A stretch of 64,000 nt of DNA from Tibeticola sediminis. GTDB lineage: Bacteria > Pseudomonadota > Gammaproteobacteria > Burkholderiales > Burkholderiaceae_C. This document shows, one piece after another, positions 9,412 through 18,368 of this stretch. Made by a program: the position numbers and the translations under genes. Where the stretch lies: assembly GCF_003843835.1 (NCBI RefSeq), contig NZ_RKQL01000003.1, forward strand, positions 168,681-232,680, read 5' to 3'. Each line of letters opens with the position of its first letter. The stretch's first letter is position 1. The notes beneath the pieces are model-generated. The model ran no database searches and was not told the origin of the DNA. It saw nothing but the letters and a program-made list of their open reading frames with translations.

Positions 9412-10566
9412 TCAGGAGGGCATGAGCCGCTTGGCGCGGGCGATGGACATCAGCATGCCCAGTGCCAAGCCGAGCGTGACCATGGCGGTGCCGCCGTAGC
9501 TGATGAAGGGCAGCGGCACGCCGACCACCGGCAAGATGCCGCTGACCATGCCCATGTTGACGAAGGCGTAGGAGAAAAACATCACCGCGATGGCGCCTGC
9601 GAGCAGCCGGGTAAACAGCGTGGGCGCCTGCGCTGCGATGTAGAGCGCACGCAGGATCAGCACCGCAAAAGCCGAGATCAGCACCAGATTTCCCAGCAGG
9701 CCGAATTCCTCGCTGAACGCCGCGAAGATGAAGTCGGTCGTGCGCTCGGGCACGAATTCGAGGTGCGTTTGCGTACCCTGCATGAAGCCCTTGCCGGTGA
9801 CGCCGCCCGAGCCAATGGCAATCATGCCCTGGATGATGTGAAAGCCCTTGCCCAGCGGATCGCGCGTGGGGTCGAGCAAGGTGCAGATGCGCTGTTGTTG
9901 ATAGTCGTGCAACAGCGGCCAGCGCACGCCGTCCGCACACCAGTCGTCACCAAAAATCGCGAGCGCCGCCACGCCGGCCAGACCGAGCAGCACCGGCGGC
10001 AGCACCAGCTTCCAGCTCAAGCCCGCAAAGAAGATGACCGACAGGCCCGAGGCCAGCACCAACATCGCGGTGCCCAGGTCCGGCTGCTTCATGATGAGCC
10101 CGACCGGCACCACCAGCAGCAGCCCGGCGACGAGAAAGTCCACCGCCCGCAAGGCACCCTCGCGCTTTTGGAACCACCAGGCGAGCATCAGGGGCATGGC
10201 GATTTTCATGATTTCGCTCGGCTGGATCACCACCCCGACGTTGAGCCAGCGGCGCGCGCCTTTCTTCGTCAATCCGAACAGCGCCACCGCAACGAGCAGC
10301 GCCACGCCCACCGTGTAGAGGGGCACGGCCACGCTCATGAGGCGCTGCGGCGGCACCTGAGCCACGACGAACATGATGAAGCCTGCCAGCAGCATGTTGC
10401 GCGCGTGGTCGACGAAGCGCGTGCCGTGGTCGTAGCCCGAGGAATACATCGCAAGCAGCCCCAGGCCACAGAGGACGAACACGGCAAACGCCAGCGGCCC
10501 ATCGAAGCCGCGCAGCATCGGCGAGAGGCGTTGCCACAGAGGGGGGCGGTCGAAAACAGCGGCCAT
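9412..10566 (-). CDS. rodA: Peptidoglycan polymerase RodA (SEDS family)
   Basis: A 384-residue membrane protein with about ten hydrophobic segments. SEDS marks include GARRWLNVGVVIQPSEIMKIAMP, DLGTAMLVLASGL and GVPLPFISYGGTAM. Full length for RodA. It polymerises lipid II glycan strands in the elongasome, normally with PBP2. The mrdA gene for PBP2 often lies next to rodA but is not seen here; tldD follows instead. The window therefore holds both SEDS proteins, RodA here and FtsW in the division cluster. The yqiA-like gene is divergent, with 46 bp between. Confidence 0.95.
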   Translation of the reverse strand: MAAVFDRPPLWQRLSPMLRGFDGPLAFAVFVLCGLGLLAMYSSGYDHGTRFVDHARNMLLAGFIMFVVAQVPPQRLMSVAVPLYTVGVALLVAVALFGLTKKGARRWLNVGVVIQPSEIMKIAMPLMLAWWFQKREGALRAVDFLVAGLLLVVPVGLIMKQPDLGTAMLVLASGLSVIFFAGLSWKLVLPPVLLGLAGVAALAIFGDDWCADGVRWPLLHDYQQQRICTLLDPTRDPLGKGFHIIQGMIAIGSGGVTGKGFMQGTQTHLEFVPERTTDFIFAAFSEEFGLLGNLVLISAFAVLILRALYIAAQAPTLFTRLLAGAIAVMFFSYAFVNMGMVSGILPVVGVPLPFISYGGTAMVTLGLALGMLMSIARAKRLMPS

Positions 10567-10612
10567 GGGCGCGAATTATCGACGCTGCGGCGGCTCTCTA
10601 TGATGGTGGTCC

Positions 10613-11224
10613 ATGCGTCCTGAGCCCATCACCCATCTGCTCTACCTGCACGGCTTTCGCTCCTCGCCGCAATCGGCGAAGGCGCGGCATTTGGAGGCGC
10701 TGATGCGCGCGCACCACCCCGACGTGCACTGGTGGTGCCCGGCCCTGCCCGCCTCACCGCGCGAGGCGCTGGCCCAGGTGTTCGAGGGCGTGGCCGACTG
10801 GCCTGCCGCACGCATGGGGGTGGTCGGCTCCTCGCTGGGCGGTTTTTATGCGACCGTCGTGGCCGAGCGCCTGGGTTGCCGGGCTGCGTTGATCAACCCG
10901 GCCGTCTACCCCGAGCGCGATCTGGCAGCCTACATCGGCGAGCACAGCGTCTGGCAGGACCCGCAGGCGCGTGTGTTCTTCCGACCCGAATATGTCGATG
11001 AACTGCGCGCGCTCCACCCGGGAGCGTTGCAGCAGCCCGAGCGTTATCTGGTCTTCATCGCCAAAGGCGACGAGGTGCTCGACTGGCGCGAGATGTTCGC
11101 GCGCTACGGCTCCGCCCAGGTCGAGCTCATCGACGGCGGCGACCATGGCCTGAGCGATTTCCCGACGCGGGTGCCGCGGCTGCTCGCGCATTTCGGACTC
11201 GGCCAAGACCCCGCAGCCGACTGA
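10613..11224 (+). CDS. YqiA/YcfP-family esterase
   Basis: A 203-residue alpha/beta hydrolase. It starts with THLLYLHGFRSSPQSAKA, typical of YqiA, and has the nucleophile elbow GSSLGG (Ser74). The acid and base candidates are in FIAKGDEVLDW and DGGDHGLSDF. It probably hydrolyses short acyl esters or thioesters in the cytoplasm; the physiological substrate is unknown. Its TGA stop is also the first three bases of a long inverted-repeat element. Confidence 0.88.
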   Translation: MRPEPITHLLYLHGFRSSPQSAKARHLEALMRAHHPDVHWWCPALPASPREALAQVFEGVADWPAARMGVVGSSLGGFYATVVAERLGCRAALINPAVYPERDLAAYIGEHSVWQDPQARVFFRPEYVDELRALHPGALQQPERYLVFIAKGDEVLDWREMFARYGSAQVELIDGGDHGLSDFPTRVPRLLAHFGLGQDPAAD

Positions 11225-11386
11225 GAGGCTGAGAGGGAATTGGTCATGCCCGCTTTGACGCCCCAAAACACGCCAGAGGGCGTTGCAAATGCGCGCCGTA
11301 GCCCGAGCTACGGCTGTGCTTTGCGCCTACTCGGGCGCGTTTTGGGGCGCCCCTTCGGGCACGCCCAATTCCCTCTCAGCCTCTGA
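11222..11386. repeat. Long inverted-repeat element, family B, between two plus-strand genes
   Basis: A 165-bp near-palindrome. The outer arms are a perfect 20-bp inverted repeat, AGAGGCTGAGAGGGAATTGG at 11224-11243 and its complement at 11365-11384. Inner arms continue the symmetry imperfectly, including CGCCCCAAAAC on both sides, and the centre is a smaller hairpin CCGTAGC / GCTACGG. The left end supplies the stop codon of the esterase gene, and the element fills most of the gap before the exonuclease gene. Confidence 0.88.
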
Positions 11387-11421
11387 CGACTGGCCGCCGA
11401 AAGCTGGGACAATCCGACCCC

Positions 11422-13539
11422 ATGCATGCATTGTTTGAAGACACGGGCAAATTCCTCGTCGGTCGGGTGCTCTCCGAAGCCGAAAGCTCGGCTCAAATCG
11501 AGCTCGACAGCGGCAAACGCGTCAAGGTCAAGGCGCATAACATCCTGCTGAAGTTCGACAAGCCCGCACCGGCCGAATTGCTGGCGCAGGCGCAGGCGCT
11601 GGCGGCGCAGATCGAGCTCGATCTGGCCTGGGAATTCGCCCCTGAGGACGAGTTCGGCTACGCCGACCTGGCACAGGAATATTTCAGCGCCCAGGCTACG
11701 GTGGTCGAGCGCGCGGCGACCTTGCTGCGGCTGTTCGAAGCGCCGCACTATTTCCGCCGCGCCGGCAAAGGGCGTTTTCGCAAGGCCAGCGCCGAGGTGT
11801 TGCAGCAGGCGCTCGCCGCCATCGAGAAGAAGAAGCAGGTCGCCGCGCAAATCGAAGCCTGGGCCGCTGAACTCGCCGCCGGCCGCTGCCCCGAGCCGAT
11901 CCGCAGCCAGCTCTACAAAATCCTCTTCCGGCCCGACAAGAACGCGCCCGAGTACAAAGCCGTGGTCGAAGCCGCACGGCAGACGCAGCGCTCGCCGCTG
12001 GCGCTGCTGCAAGCGGCCGGCGCCATCGCCTCGCCCTACGAATTCCACTGGCAGCGCTTTCTGTTCGAGCACTTCCCCAAGGGGACGGGCTTTCCCGAGG
12101 TTCAGGCGCCGGCGATCGCCGAGGAGTTGCCGCTCGCCGAGGGCGTCGAGGCCTATTCGATCGACGACTCGCACACCACCGAAATCGACGACGCGCTCTC
12201 GGTGCAGGGCTTGGGCAGCGGCAAGGTCACGGTGGGCATCCACATCGCCGCACCGGGCCTGGCGATCACGCCGGGCAGCGCGCTCGACCAGCTCGGTCGC
12301 AGCCGCCTGTCCACCGTCTACATGCCCGGCTACAAGATCACCATGCTGCCCGAGGCCGTGGTGCAGGCCTATACGCTCTCCGAAGGGCGCGCGGTGCCGG
12401 CGGTGTCGCTCTACGTGACCGTCGACGAGGCGACGCTGGCGATCGAGGGCCATGAAACCCGACTCGAGCGCGTGCCCATCGTCGCCAACCTGCGCCACGA
12501 CCAGCTCGATGCGGTCGTCACCGCCGAGTGGCTGGAAAACCCCGAGATTTCGAAAGAAAACCCGGTAACGCCGGCGTCAATCGGTCACTCGACGCTCTCA
12601 TTTTTATATCGACTGGCGCAGCACCTCAAGGCCGGCCGCGAGCAGGTGCGCGGCAAGCCCGAGAACTTCAACCGGCCGGATTACACCTTCCGGCTGATCG
12701 GCAACGACGGTGCCGTCCCCACCGGCGAGGAGCGGGTGGACATCACGCCGCGCAAACGCGGCGCGCCGCTCGACCTGATCGTGGCCGAGGCCATGATCCT
12801 GGCCAACAGCACCTGGGGCCAGTGGCTGGCCGAACTCGGCGTGCCCGCGATCTACCGCAGCCAGGCCTCGATGGCGCCTGGTGTCAAGGTGCGCATGGGT
12901 ACCAAGGCGCTGCCGCATGCCGGCCTGGGTGTGCCGGCGTATGCGTGGAGCACCTCGCCGCTGCGTCGCTACACCGACCTCGTCAACCAGTGGCAAATCA
13001 TCGCTTGTGCCCGCCACGGTCGCACCGCCGCGCTGGCCGCGCCGTTCAAGCCCAAGGATGCCGAGCTGTTTTCCATCATCAGCGCCTTTGACGCCGCCTA
13101 CAGCGCCTACAACGGCTACCAGGCCGCGATGGAGCGTTTCTGGACGCTCAAATACCTCGAGCAAAACCAGATCACGGAACTCGAAGCCACGTTGCTGCGC
13201 GACAACGGCGGCGGTGTCTGGCTGGCCCGTGCCGACGCGCTGCCGCTGGTGTTCACGACGCTCGGCGGCGGTGCGCTCGAGCGCGGCGCGCGGGTACGCG
13301 TCAAACTTGGCGCCATCGACGAGATCACGCTCGATGTGAACGCGACCGTGCTCGAGCGGCTCGACGCCGCACCCGACGGGGCGGCACTCGCCGAGGCCGA
13401 AGACGAGGGCGAAGAAGATGGTTTAGAGGCCGAGGTCGCCGCCGGCCCGATCGCCATCGCGCTCGAGGTCGAAGAGCCCGCGGCCGAGCCGCCCGCCGGG
13501 AACGCCATCGCCAACGAAACGGAGCCCGACACGCCGTGA
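11422..13539 (+). CDS. RNB-domain exoribonuclease (RNase II/R superfamily)
   Basis: A 705-residue protein with an RNB catalytic domain. The magnesium site is at SIDDSHTTEIDDALS (246-260), and the C-terminal catalytic block contains STSPLRRYTDLVNQWQI. The N-terminal 200 residues do not look like paired cold-shock domains. After about residue 640 the protein ends in an acidic Glu/Ala tail. The family degrades RNA 3' to 5' in the cytoplasm. This type is a common extra RNB protein in Burkholderiales and is probably not the main RNase R. The start lies only 35 bp beyond the long inverted repeat. Its TGA overlaps the next ATG by one base. Confidence 0.9.
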   Translation: MHALFEDTGKFLVGRVLSEAESSAQIELDSGKRVKVKAHNILLKFDKPAPAELLAQAQALAAQIELDLAWEFAPEDEFGYADLAQEYFSAQATVVERAATLLRLFEAPHYFRRAGKGRFRKASAEVLQQALAAIEKKKQVAAQIEAWAAELAAGRCPEPIRSQLYKILFRPDKNAPEYKAVVEAARQTQRSPLALLQAAGAIASPYEFHWQRFLFEHFPKGTGFPEVQAPAIAEELPLAEGVEAYSIDDSHTTEIDDALSVQGLGSGKVTVGIHIAAPGLAITPGSALDQLGRSRLSTVYMPGYKITMLPEAVVQAYTLSEGRAVPAVSLYVTVDEATLAIEGHETRLERVPIVANLRHDQLDAVVTAEWLENPEISKENPVTPASIGHSTLSFLYRLAQHLKAGREQVRGKPENFNRPDYTFRLIGNDGAVPTGEERVDITPRKRGAPLDLIVAEAMILANSTWGQWLAELGVPAIYRSQASMAPGVKVRMGTKALPHAGLGVPAYAWSTSPLRRYTDLVNQWQIIACARHGRTAALAAPFKPKDAELFSIISAFDAAYSAYNGYQAAMERFWTLKYLEQNQITELEATLLRDNGGGVWLARADALPLVFTTLGGGALERGARVRVKLGAIDEITLDVNATVLERLDAAPDGAALAEAEDEGEEDGLEAEVAAGPIAIALEVEEPAAEPPAGNAIANETEPDTP

Positions 13540-14405
13540 TGCCGGATCTGCTTCGACGCCTCGACACCTTGCACTGGGCACTGCTCGCGTCCGTGCTCGT
13601 GCATGGCGTGCTGCTCACGATCCGCTTCGTCGACCCCGAGCGCTTCGACCGCCTGTTCGAGGACACGCCGCTCGAAGTCATCCTCGTCAACGCGAAGAGC
13701 ACCGAGAAGCCCGACCCGCGTCACGCGCAAGCCATTGCGCAACACGCGCTCGCCGGCGGCGGAGACGCCGAGCGCGGCCGCGCCACCACGCCAACCCCGG
13801 CGTCGGCGTTGACCGAACTCGGGGACGACGCCGAAGAAGAGCAAAAGCGCATCGAAGCCTTGCAGCAGCGGCAGCAGCAGCTCATGGCCGAAATCCGCCG
13901 CCAGCTCGACAGCCTCAACATGCCGCGCGCGCCGGCCGACCAGGCAGACACCGCCGACCGGGCCATCGAGGAGCGGCGCCGCCAACTGCTGCAACTGCTG
14001 GCTGAAATCGAGCGCCGCATCAACCAGGAAAACGCCCGGCCGCGCAAGCGCTTCATCAGCCCCTCGACCCGTGAGGCCGAATACGCGGTGTACTACGACC
14101 GCCTGCGCCGGAAGATCGAAGACAAAGGTACCGAGAACTTCCCCGAACTGGCCGGCCAGAAACTCTATGGCGAATTGACGATGATCGTCACGGTCGACCA
14201 ACAGGGTCGCGTGGTACGAACCGAGGTCGTCGAGAGTTCCGGCAACCGAGCCCTGGATCGCCGTGCCGAGGCCATCGCCCGAGAAGCCGGGCCATTCGGC
14301 CGCTTTTCGCCGGAAATGCGCCGCAAGAGCGACCAAATCGTCGTCGTCTCGCGCTTCAAGTTCACGCGCGAAGACACGCTCGAGACCAAACTGCGCGAGC
14401 AATGA
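13539..14405 (+). CDS. TonB-family protein
   Basis: A 288-residue protein. A hydrophobic segment near residues 12-28 is a likely inner-membrane anchor. Residues 95-160 are Gln/Arg/Glu-rich and probably coiled coil. The C-terminal 90 residues resemble the TonB C-terminal domain ([51 protein letters not shown]). There is no Pro-rich spacer and no exbB or exbD nearby, so a role in energised outer-membrane transport is unproven. It overlaps the exonuclease stop (TGATG) and aroE (ATGA), so the three are probably coupled. Confidence 0.78.
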   Translation: MPDLLRRLDTLHWALLASVLVHGVLLTIRFVDPERFDRLFEDTPLEVILVNAKSTEKPDPRHAQAIAQHALAGGGDAERGRATTPTPASALTELGDDAEEEQKRIEALQQRQQQLMAEIRRQLDSLNMPRAPADQADTADRAIEERRRQLLQLLAEIERRINQENARPRKRFISPSTREAEYAVYYDRLRRKIEDKGTENFPELAGQKLYGELTMIVTVDQQGRVVRTEVVESSGNRALDRRAEAIAREAGPFGRFSPEMRRKSDQIVVVSRFKFTREDTLETKLREQ

Positions 14406-15274
14406 ACCCACCCGATCGTTATGCCGTCGTCGGCCATCCCGTGGCCCACAGTCGTTCGCCCTGGATCCATGCCCGCTTTGCACAGCTCACGGGCGAGCCC
14501 ATCGTGTACGAGGCAGTGCTCGCCCCGCTCGACGGGTTCGCGCAGACGCTGACTCAGCTGCGCGCGCAAGGCCTGCGTGGCTGTAACGTCACCGTGCCGT
14601 TCAAACACGAAGCCGCAGCCCTCGCGCACGAGCGCAGCCCCGCCGTGGCGTTGGCGGGTGCAGCCAACACGCTGAGCTTCGACGGCGAGCGCATCGTCGC
14701 GGACAACACCGACGGCGCAGGCCTCGTTGCCGACCTGACGCGCAACGCCGGCGAGACGCTGGCGGGCCGCGATCTGCTGCTCATCGGCGCGGGCGGCGCC
14801 GCGGCCGGCGTGCTGGGGCCGCTGCTGCGCGAGCGACCCCGCCGGCTGGTCGTTGCCAATCGCACCGTCGGGCGGGCACAGGAACTCGTCGACCGGCATG
14901 CTGCCCTTGCAGCAGCTGGCGGCACCGAACTGCTCGCGTGCGCCACCGACGCGGCCCGGCTGGCCAGCGGCTTCGACCTCGTGATCAATGCGACGTCCAG
15001 CAGCCTCGCCGGGGCCACATCCCCCGTGGATGCGACGGTGCTGCGCCCCGAAGCGCTGGTGCTCGACATGATGTACGGCCCGGCGGCGCGTGCCTTCCTG
15101 GCTTGGGCCGAGCGGCACGGCGCCCGCACCCGCGACGGTCTCGGCATGCTGGTGGAACAAGCCGCAGAGGCGTTTGCGCGCTGGCGCGGCGTGCGGCCGC
15201 CGACGGCGTCGGTACTCGCCGAACTGCGCGCGCGGCTCGACGAAGAGGCGCGCGCGGCGCGCACGCCCGACTGA
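14402..15274 (+). CDS. aroE: Shikimate dehydrogenase
   Basis: A 290-residue AroE. It has [11 protein letters not shown] for shikimate binding near residues 10-20, [10 protein letters not shown] with the catalytic lysine, NTDGAG, and the NADP loop [13 protein letters not shown]. It reduces 3-dehydroshikimate to shikimate with NADPH. It overlaps the TonB-like gene by ATGA. The window thus has two shikimate pathway genes, this one and the attenuated DAHP synthase, in separate operons. Its stop codon is the start of a TGAGAGGCTGAG motif shared with two other genes. Confidence 0.96.
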   Translation: MNPPDRYAVVGHPVAHSRSPWIHARFAQLTGEPIVYEAVLAPLDGFAQTLTQLRAQGLRGCNVTVPFKHEAAALAHERSPAVALAGAANTLSFDGERIVADNTDGAGLVADLTRNAGETLAGRDLLLIGAGGAAAGVLGPLLRERPRRLVVANRTVGRAQELVDRHAALAAAGGTELLACATDAARLASGFDLVINATSSSLAGATSPVDATVLRPEALVLDMMYGPAARAFLAWAERHGARTRDGLGMLVEQAAEAFARWRGVRPPTASVLAELRARLDEEARAARTPD

Positions 15275-15301
15275 GAGGCTGAGTCGCAGCGGGTGGCAGT
15301 G

Positions 15302-16048
15302 ATGAAATTCTTCTCGCGTTGGGTGCTGTGGGTCGCGCTGTCCGCGCTCGGCCTGCAGCTGTTCTTTTTGGCGCGCATCGCGACCCTGGCGGTGGTCAAC
15401 CCCGAGTCCACGACCTTCGAGCGCTCGGAAGCCTGGCGGCTCCTGACCCAGAAGGACCGCCTGCGCTGGAGCCAGCGCTGGGTGCCGTACGCGCGGATCT
15501 CCGATACCCTCAAGCGCGCCGTCATCGCCAGCGAGGACGCCGACTTCGTCAACCACGAGGGCGTGGACTGGGAAGCGCTCGAGAAAGCCTGGGAGAAAAA
15601 CGCCCAAGCCGAAGCCGCTGCAGCACACCGCTCCGCGCTCGCCCGCGCCGCCCGCGCCGCCCGCGGGGCGCCCACGCCCAAGATCGTCGGCGGCTCCACC
15701 ATCACGCAGCAGCTGGCGAAGAATTTATTGCTCTCGGGCGAGCGCACCTTGCTGCGCAAAGGACAGGAGTTTGTGCTGACGCTGATGCTCGAGGCCTTCC
15801 TCAGCAAACAACGCATCCTCGAGATCTACCTCAACCACGTCGAATGGGGCGAGGGCATTTTCGGGGCCGAGGCCGCCGCCCAGCACTACTACCGCAAGTC
15901 GGCAGCCCAGCTCAGCGCATGGGAGGCCGCGCGCCTCGCCGTGATGCTGCCGCGCCCCAAGTATTTCGAGAAGCTCCCCCAATCGGCCTACCTGAGCCAC
16001 CGCGCCGAAATCATTTTGGGCCGTATGCCGGCCGTGGAGCTCCCATGA
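15302..16048 (+). CDS. mtgA: Monofunctional biosynthetic peptidoglycan transglycosylase
   Basis: A 248-residue glycosyltransferase family 51 protein with an N-terminal membrane anchor (residues 8-28). Marks are RAVIASEDADFVNHEGVDWEAL with the catalytic Glu, GGSTITQQLAKNLLLS, EIYLNHVEWGEGIFGAEAAA and a C-terminal AVMLPRPKYF. It polymerises lipid II without a transpeptidase domain. The ATG at 15302 is preferred; GTG codons at 15293 and 15299 are in frame. Residues 105-125 hold an Ala/Arg-rich insertion before GGST. Its end overlaps plsC by ATGA. Confidence 0.95.
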   Translation: MKFFSRWVLWVALSALGLQLFFLARIATLAVVNPESTTFERSEAWRLLTQKDRLRWSQRWVPYARISDTLKRAVIASEDADFVNHEGVDWEALEKAWEKNAQAEAAAAHRSALARAARAARGAPTPKIVGGSTITQQLAKNLLLSGERTLLRKGQEFVLTLMLEAFLSKQRILEIYLNHVEWGEGIFGAEAAAQHYYRKSAAQLSAWEAARLAVMLPRPKYFEKLPQSAYLSHRAEIILGRMPAVELP

Positions 16049-16665
16049 ACCGCCTGCTTGCGCGCCTGGTCGGCGGCTTCCTGCTCGGCCTCGTTCGCCT
16101 GCTGACCGGGGCCCAGGCACGTTGGGTCGGCTGTCCGCCGAAGGCCGAGCAACGCATTTACTTCGCCAACCACCAAAGCCACGCCGACCTCGTGCTGATC
16201 TGGGCCGCGCTGCCCGAGGAGCTGCGCGCCATCACGCGTCCAATCGCCGCGAAGGACTACTGGACGAAGACGCGGTTTCGAAAGTGGATCACCACCGAAG
16301 TCTTCCACGCGGTGTATGTCGACCGCGAGCGTCGGGGCGACGAAGACCCCTTGGCCCCGCTGATCGAAGCCCTCGAAAAAGGGGATTCGCTCATTCTCTT
16401 CCCCGAAGGCACGCGGGGCCATGGCGCAGAGCCGCAGCCGTTCAAAGCTGGCCTCTATAGCCTGGCCCTGCGTTTCCCCGATGTCGTCCTGGTGCCCACC
16501 TGGATCGACAATGTGCAGCGACTCATGCCCAAAGGCGAATTCGTTCCCGTGCCGGTGTTGTGTTCCGTCACTTTCGGGCCGCCCATCCGGCTGGAGCCGG
16601 GCGAAGATCGCGCCGCCTTTCTCGAACGCGCCCGCGCCGCGGTGATCGCGCTTCGACAGACCTGA
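16045..16665 (+). CDS. plsC: 1-acyl-sn-glycerol-3-phosphate acyltransferase
   Basis: A 206-residue PlsC-type acyltransferase with the catalytic NHQSHAD (42-48) and the phosphate-binding FPEGTR (119-124). One hydrophobic segment lies at the N-terminus. It makes phosphatidic acid from lysophosphatidic acid at the inner membrane. It overlaps mtgA by ATGA and is followed after 10 bp by a CdsA-like gene, so the pair would carry out consecutive steps, lysophosphatidate to phosphatidate to CDP-diacylglycerol. The protein is short for the family, and this may be a second PlsC-like enzyme rather than the main one. Confidence 0.88.
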   Translation: MNRLLARLVGGFLLGLVRLLTGAQARWVGCPPKAEQRIYFANHQSHADLVLIWAALPEELRAITRPIAAKDYWTKTRFRKWITTEVFHAVYVDRERRGDEDPLAPLIEALEKGDSLILFPEGTRGHGAEPQPFKAGLYSLALRFPDVVLVPTWIDNVQRLMPKGEFVPVPVLCSVTFGPPIRLEPGEDRAAFLERARAAVIALRQT

Positions 16666-16675
16666 ATCTCCGCGC

Positions 16676-17671
16676 ATGAATCACTTCTTTCGTAGCCTCA
16701 GCGCCCACCAACAGGTCGGCGCGCTGTTTCTGATGGTGTTCGGCCTGCTCGCCCTCGCGAGCATCGTCTACACCCTGTTGGCGCTGCGGGACACGGGCGA
16801 GCCTGCCACAGCGTCGCTGCGCCAAGCCCGGCTGCGCGAGGCCCGTCGACTGCTGCGCACAACCTGGGTCATGGTGTCGGTCTTTTGGCTCGCTTGGGTG
16901 CTCGGCGGGGGCGTCGCAACCCTGTTGTTTGCCTTCGTCGCCTTCTTCGCACTGCGCGAGTTCGTCACGCTCTCGCCGCCCAGCCGGCGCGACCACCGCA
17001 GCCTCGTCCTCGCGTTTTTCGTCGTGCTTCCGACCCAGTTTTGGCTCGTCTGGACGGGGCAGTTCGACCGGTTCACCGTCTTCATCCCGGTCTACGTCTT
17101 TCTCGCGCTGCCCGTGGTCAGTGCGCTCGCCGACGACCCCGAACATTTCCTCGAGCGCACGGCCAAGCTGCAGTGGGGCATCATGGTCTGTGTCTACGGA
17201 CTGAGCCATGTGCCGGCACTGCTGTTGCTGCAGTTTCCGGGCTGTGGCACGGAGCGCAATGCCTTCCTCGTCTTCTTCCTGGCCGCCGTGGTGCAAACCG
17301 GGATGCTCGCGCAGCATCTCGCCGGCCGTTGGCTGCGGCGCCCGCCCGTCGCTCCGCGAATCAGCCGGAGCTTCCATTGGACGTCATGGGGCTGGGGCAT
17401 GGCCGCAGGCGGCTTGCTGGGTGGCTTGCTCGCCGGAATAACGCCGTTCAAGCCCGGCCAGGCGCTGGCGATGGCGTTGATCGCCTGCGCCTCGGGCTCA
17501 CTGGGTCACTTGGTCATGAAAGCCATCAAACGCGACCGCGGCATTCCAAGCTGGGGTTCGCAAGGCCGCTCGGTCACGGGCGCGAGCGGCCTGCTCGATC
17601 GGGTCGACGCCCTGAGTTTTGCGGCGCCGGTGTTTTTTCACTCCATCCGATGGACTTTTGGTTTGCATTGA
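16676..17671 (+). CDS. CdsA-family phosphatidate cytidylyltransferase homologue
   Basis: A 331-residue membrane protein with about eight hydrophobic segments. The C-terminus carries a recognisable CdsA signature: VMKAIKRDRGIPSWG then GASGLLDRVDALSFAAPVFFH. In canonical CdsA the first part reads roughly KRxxGxKDxG; here Lys-Asp is replaced by Pro-Ser, so one metal ligand may be changed. Its place behind plsC fits a YnbB-like role converting phosphatidate and CTP to CDP-diacylglycerol. Activity is likely but not certain. Confidence 0.82.
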   Translation: MNHFFRSLSAHQQVGALFLMVFGLLALASIVYTLLALRDTGEPATASLRQARLREARRLLRTTWVMVSVFWLAWVLGGGVATLLFAFVAFFALREFVTLSPPSRRDHRSLVLAFFVVLPTQFWLVWTGQFDRFTVFIPVYVFLALPVVSALADDPEHFLERTAKLQWGIMVCVYGLSHVPALLLLQFPGCGTERNAFLVFFLAAVVQTGMLAQHLAGRWLRRPPVAPRISRSFHWTSWGWGMAAGGLLGGLLAGITPFKPGQALAMALIACASGSLGHLVMKAIKRDRGIPSWGSQGRSVTGASGLLDRVDALSFAAPVFFHSIRWTFGLH

Positions 17672-17767
17672 GCCTCGGGTCCGACACGGCCCTGAGACAG
17701 CACCGAGCACCGGCACGGCGTCGCATCCAGGCGGCGCGGCGCAAACTTTCAGCGTAGATTGGACACC

Positions 17768-18316
17768 ATGCGCATTTTGGGCATCGATCCGGGTTTGCAG
17801 GTGACGGGCTTTGGCGTCATCGACACCGAAGGTTCCGCACTGGCTTATGTCGCCAGCGGCGTCATCAAGACCTCGGCCGCGCCGGTCGGCGATCTGCCCG
17901 CGCGTCTCAAGCTGCTGTTCGAGGGCATCCGGGAACTGCACGCCCGTTATCGGCCCGATGCAGCCTCGGTGGAAATCGTCTTCGTCAACGTCAACCCGCA
18001 GGCCACGCTGCTGCTCGGGCAGGCGCGCGGTGCTTGCGTCACGGCTTTGGTCGCCTGCGACCTCGCGGTGGCCGAATACACCGCGCTGCAGATGAAGCGC
18101 GCCATCACCGGCCATGGCCATGCCACCAAGGCCCAGATTCAGGAAATGGTGCGGCGGCTGCTGAACCTGCCCGCCGTTCCCCGGCAAGACGCCGCCGACG
18201 CGCTCGGGCTCGCCATCACCCATGCCCACGCGGGCGCATCCCTCGCGCGCCTCGAAGCCGCCCACCCGCTCAAGCGCACGACCAGCGGGATGTACCGTGG
18301 TGGCCGCGGGCACTGA
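17768..18316 (+). CDS. ruvC: Holliday junction resolvase RuvC
   Basis: A 182-residue RuvC with all four catalytic acids in place: Asp7 in MRILGIDPG, Glu69 in SVEIVFVN, and Asp141 and Asp144 in [16 protein letters not shown]. It cuts Holliday junctions as a dimer with RuvAB, which are not in the window. The ATG at 17768 is the family start; a TTG nine bases upstream is in frame. About 96 bp separate it from the CdsA-like gene. The stop TGA begins another TGAGAGGCTGAG motif. Confidence 0.97.
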   Translation: MRILGIDPGLQVTGFGVIDTEGSALAYVASGVIKTSAAPVGDLPARLKLLFEGIRELHARYRPDAASVEIVFVNVNPQATLLLGQARGACVTALVACDLAVAEYTALQMKRAITGHGHATKAQIQEMVRRLLNLPAVPRQDAADALGLAITHAHAGASLARLEAAHPLKRTTSGMYRGGRGH

Positions 18317-18334
18317 GAGGCTGAGCCCCGTTCC

Positions 18335-18368
18335 CCTCGAGCGGTGCGCTCAGGCGAGCCGCTCGAGG
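18335..18368. terminator. Perfect 10-bp inverted repeat at convergent gene ends
   Basis: CCTCGAGCGG (18335-18344) and CCGCTCGAGG (18359-18368) pair perfectly with a 14-base loop. It sits where ruvC (plus) and the small membrane gene downstream of lpxC (minus) converge and spans that gene's stop codon. There is no T run on either side, so termination would need Rho, or the hairpin may only protect 3' ends. Confidence 0.55.

Noticed and set aside
13116-14483. 455-codon open frame on minus opposite the exonuclease, TonB-like and aroE genes
   Set aside because: It is a composition shadow of three well-supported overlapping genes.
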